From Streptomyces sennicomposti (GTDB lineage Bacteria; Actinomycetota; Actinomycetes; Streptomycetales; Streptomycetaceae), in the NCBI RefSeq assembly GCF_019890635.1, contig NZ_JAIOAB010000018.1:1-64000 (forward strand): a DNA stretch of 64,000 nucleotides. Direction: 5' to 3'. The translations under genes were made by a program, and so were the position numbers. Shown in pieces: positions 62,068 to 64,000 of the stretch (position 1 is its first letter; each line of letters opens with the position of its first letter). The notes under the pieces were generated by a model, which had not been told where the DNA came from, did no database searches, and saw only the letters and a list, made by a program, of their open reading frames with translations.

Positions 62068-62643
62068 CTACTTGAAGAAGGCGATGCCGTCGTCCGGCAG
62101 GTCGTCCGGGAGGGCCTTGGCCCAGCGCTCGACCTCCTCGGGGGTGACGACCTTCTTGAGGTGCGCGGACATGTAGGGGCGCAGCTCGACCTCGGGGGTC
62201 TGCTTCTCGCCGACCCACATGAGGTCGCTCTTGACGTAGCCGTACAGCCGCTTGCCGCCGGAGTAGGGGGCGGAGTCGGCGGTGCGCGCGACGGCGTCGG
62301 TGACCAGGTCGATCTGCGGCTTCTTGTCGGCCATCTCGCCGTACCAGATCTCGATGACGCCGTCGTCGCGGGTCATCGTCACCTCGACCTTGCGGTCCGC
62401 GCCGATCCGCCAGAAGCCGGACTCGGTCTCCAGCGGGCGCACCTTGTTGCCGTCGTTGTCCAGCACCCAGGTACGGGAGTGGTACTCCAGGAAGTCCCGG
62501 CCGTCGTGGGAGAAGGTGACTTCCTGGCCGAAGTTGCACTTCTCGGAGCCCGGGAAGTCGTGCACACCGGCGCCGGCCCAGTCGCCCAGCAGGAAGGCGA
62601 GGGGGACCAGGTCCTTGTGGAGGTCGGACGGGATCTCGATCAT
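62068..62643 (-). CDS. Nitrobindin-like FABP-fold protein
   Basis: A 191-residue protein of the heme-binding nitrobindin/DUF1794 family. LVPLAFLLGDWAGAGVHDFP holds the GxWxGxG-type entry motif; the beta-barrel continues with RDFLEYHSRTWVLDNDG and EIWYGEMADKKPQIDLVTD. The proximal His equivalent may lie in MSAHLKKV. Such proteins bind heme and may handle nitric oxide or peroxynitrite. A 32-aa gene sits 22 bp upstream. Confidence 0.9.
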   Translation of the reverse strand: MIEIPSDLHKDLVPLAFLLGDWAGAGVHDFPGSEKCNFGQEVTFSHDGRDFLEYHSRTWVLDNDGNKVRPLETESGFWRIGADRKVEVTMTRDDGVIEIWYGEMADKKPQIDLVTDAVARTADSAPYSGGKRLYGYVKSDLMWVGEKQTPEVELRPYMSAHLKKVVTPEEVERWAKALPDDLPDDGIAFFK

Positions 62644-62665
62644 GAGCGGCGGTTCCTGTTCGGGG

Positions 62666-62764
62666 TCAGCGCTGGCCCTGGTACAGCTTCTTCACGGTCA
62701 GGTAGGCGAAGGCGAGGACGCCGACGCAGACCAGGACCAGCAGGGTTTCGAAGAAGATCTCCAC
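62666..62764 (-). CDS. 32-residue single-pass membrane peptide
   Basis: GTG 62764, preceded by AAGGAG with 5-nt spacing, encodes 32 residues: EIFFETLLVLVCVGVLAFAY, then LTVKKLYQGQR. One transmembrane helix (about 5-22) with a basic C-terminal tail. It ends 22 bp before the nitrobindin-like gene and is probably in its operon. Too short for family recognition. Confidence 0.72.
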   Translation of the reverse strand: MEIFFETLLVLVCVGVLAFAYLTVKKLYQGQR

Positions 62765-62869
62765 GGTTGCTCCTTGTCGAGCGCGGTGCGGTACGTGCGT
62801 ACACAGAGGGCCGGTGCCCAGCTTAGTCGGCCGGGCTCCGGCCCTCTCTATGAGGTGCGCTGTGCGGGG

Positions 62870-63157
62870 TCAGCCCCGCAGGCCGCCGTCCTTCACTCCG
62901 CTCACGAACCGGTTCCACACCCCGGCGTGGAAGAGGAGCGCTCCGCGGGCGGGGTCCTTGCTGTCCCTGACGGGGACGACGGAGGGGAGGTTGTCGGCGA
63001 CCTCCAGGCACTGCCCGCCGTCCTGGTTGCTGTAGCTGCTCTTGCGCCACTCAGCGGTGTTCAGAAGGTCGTCGGAGACCTCGATGCAGTTGCCGCCGTC
63101 CTGATTGCTGTAGCTGCTCTTGCGCCACGTCACTGTGCTCAGGTCAATGGCTCGCAT
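62870..63157 (-). CDS. DUF397 protein with duplicated module
   Basis: A 95-residue protein. DUF397 hallmark WRKSSYSNQDGGNCIEVSD occurs twice, at about 11-29 and 37-55 (second copy GQCLEVAD), followed by PVRDSKDPARGALLFHAGVW, the usual DUF397 core ending. The module has duplicated within the gene. DUF397 partners of XRE/DUF5753 proteins act as small antitoxin-like or developmental regulators (BldB/WhiJ-type pairs) in Streptomyces. It overlaps the upstream XRE gene by 19 bp. Confidence 0.92.
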   Translation of the reverse strand: MRAIDLSTVTWRKSSYSNQDGGNCIEVSDDLLNTAEWRKSSYSNQDGGQCLEVADNLPSVVPVRDSKDPARGALLFHAGVWNRFVSGVKDGGLRG

Positions 63158-63981
63158 GGCGCTTCCTCCAGCATCCGTTCGATGAACTGCCGCGACAGGT
63201 CCGGAGTTAGGGCCGCATCGCGTACCCGATCGTATCGGAGCTGTAGACGTTCGACGGCTGCTGATTCCTGGACCAATTCACCTGAGTAGCCGGTCTCGAT
63301 CCAGGCCACGGTCTGGCCGTCCGCGCCTCGGAGCAGCATGGTGTCAGTGTTCGACAGGGCGTGCAGGCCGGCGGACGACGGCAGCACCTGAATGGTGATG
63401 TTGAGGCGATGCCCCATCATGTCCAGGTGCTCAAGCTGCGCCTGCCACTCATCGGGTTCCTCGAGTGGGCTGCGCAGCACAGCCTCGGAGATGATGGCGC
63501 GGAACTGGGGCGGATCGTCTCTGAGTAGCGCCTCACGCCTCCCCACTCGCGCCTCGACCTGTGCTTCCAGCTCGTCTCCTTTGAGCCCGCCTTCCATGAG
63601 CAGCTCACGCGCATATTCCGGAGTTTGCAGCAGACCCGGAAGCAGACTCGGCGCGTACTGCCACATGCTCACGGCCCCGGCCTCCAGCACCATGTACCGC
63701 CGGTACCGCTCCTTGAACTGCGTCGGGTCGGCCATCGCCAGCTCCCACAGGGCCAGCAGCAGGCCCGGCGTCCCGTAGTACTGGTCGAGCGCCTGGACCA
63801 CCTCGGGGCTGCCCAGCGTGTGGCCGTTCTCCATCTTGCCGAACAGGGACCAGTCCCAGCCGACCTTGTCGCCCAGCTCGCGCAGCGAATCCGCCTTCGC
63901 CGCCCGCAGTAACCGCAGCTCCTCCGCGAACCGCTGCCTCGGTTCCTGGCTCCGGCCCGTGATCACCCGCCTCGGCGGCAT
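63139..63981 (-). CDS. XRE/DUF5753 (Scr1-type) regulator
   Basis: A 280-residue protein. The HTH of XRE type is at about 17-75: FAEELRLLRAAKADSLRELG, GWDWSLFGKMENGHTLGSPE. The DUF5753 ligand-like domain follows, with MWQYAPSLLPGLLQTPEYAR and LNITIQVLPSSAGLHALSNTD. This family pairs with DUF397 proteins and resembles WhiJ, controlling developmental or antibiotic genes. The 5' end lies 19 bp from the window edge, so the start is probably correct but upstream context is missing. Confidence 0.92.
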   Translation of the reverse strand: MPPRRVITGRSQEPRQRFAEELRLLRAAKADSLRELGDKVGWDWSLFGKMENGHTLGSPEVVQALDQYYGTPGLLLALWELAMADPTQFKERYRRYMVLEAGAVSMWQYAPSLLPGLLQTPEYARELLMEGGLKGDELEAQVEARVGRREALLRDDPPQFRAIISEAVLRSPLEEPDEWQAQLEHLDMMGHRLNITIQVLPSSAGLHALSNTDTMLLRGADGQTVAWIETGYSGELVQESAAVERLQLRYDRVRDAALTPDLSRQFIERMLEEAPCEPLT

Positions 63982-64000
63982 CGCACCCTCCGTCCCCTCC

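Overview
The window is Streptomyces chromosome. GC is very high with strong GC bias at third codon positions, GTG/TTG starts are frequent, and the gene set is typical of the genus: msiK, mshA for mycothiol, nur, rsiG, carD, phoRP/phoU/mtpA, and the XRE/DUF397 pair. From about 12 kb to 64 kb the conserved genes form a recognisable Streptomyces core block, interrupted by accessory segments.

Layout. (1) 1-2.5 kb: debris of IS5-type and IS630-type transposases, including a 149-bp imperfect direct repeat, around a DUF4238 gene and an unknown gene. (2) 2.5-12.04 kb: an integrated mobilizable element next to tRNA-Thr(TGT). It carries a HEPN-like gene, relaxase and MobC, a DUF2637 membrane protein, a DUF3631 ATPase, an excisionase-like protein, an XRE regulator and a tyrosine integrase. 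A regular array of five palindromes at exact 24-bp steps lies upstream of the ATPase gene. No FtsK/TraB-type DNA pump is visible, so the element may rely on helper functions or extend left of the window. (3) 12.2-30 kb: core genes for sugar-import ATPase, isoprenoid precursors (ispD/ispF), cysS, rlmB and the phosphate regulon (phoR-phoP, divergent phoU, then a small Cys-rich mtpA). (4) 30.7-38.4 kb: an accessory island between two 474-bp direct repeats made of the 3' half of a GntR gene plus the last 18 bp of gpmA. Its core (31.3-35.7 kb) has clearly lower GC and carries a GIY-YIG nuclease-like gene, a three-gene ABC three-component (ABC-3C) conflict system (HNH-like effector, middle component, DUF2326 SMC-like ATPase) and a HEPN-like gene. 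This is the most interesting system in the window. (5) 38.3-50.4 kb: core genes gpmA, an MFS exporter, AraC/DUF2000, mshA, a methyltransferase, an NlpC/P60 hydrolase, a PP2C phosphatase with receiver domain, DUF2516, an HbhA-like protein and an XRE regulator. (6) 50.8-55.7 kb: probably strain-variable secreted proteins, including a trypsin-like protease with a C-terminal repeat domain, and an RraA-like protein. (7) 55.9-64 kb: a GntR regulator with matching palindromes flanking a small membrane-protein gene, an Eis-type acetyltransferase, rsiG, dtd, ygfZ, nur, a nitrobindin-like gene, a 32-codon membrane peptide gene, and a DUF397/XRE pair.

The window also holds many short tandem or inverted repeats between genes (phoU leader, rraA upstream region, ispF downstream region and others). 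All calls rest on reading motifs and context; no database search was run.
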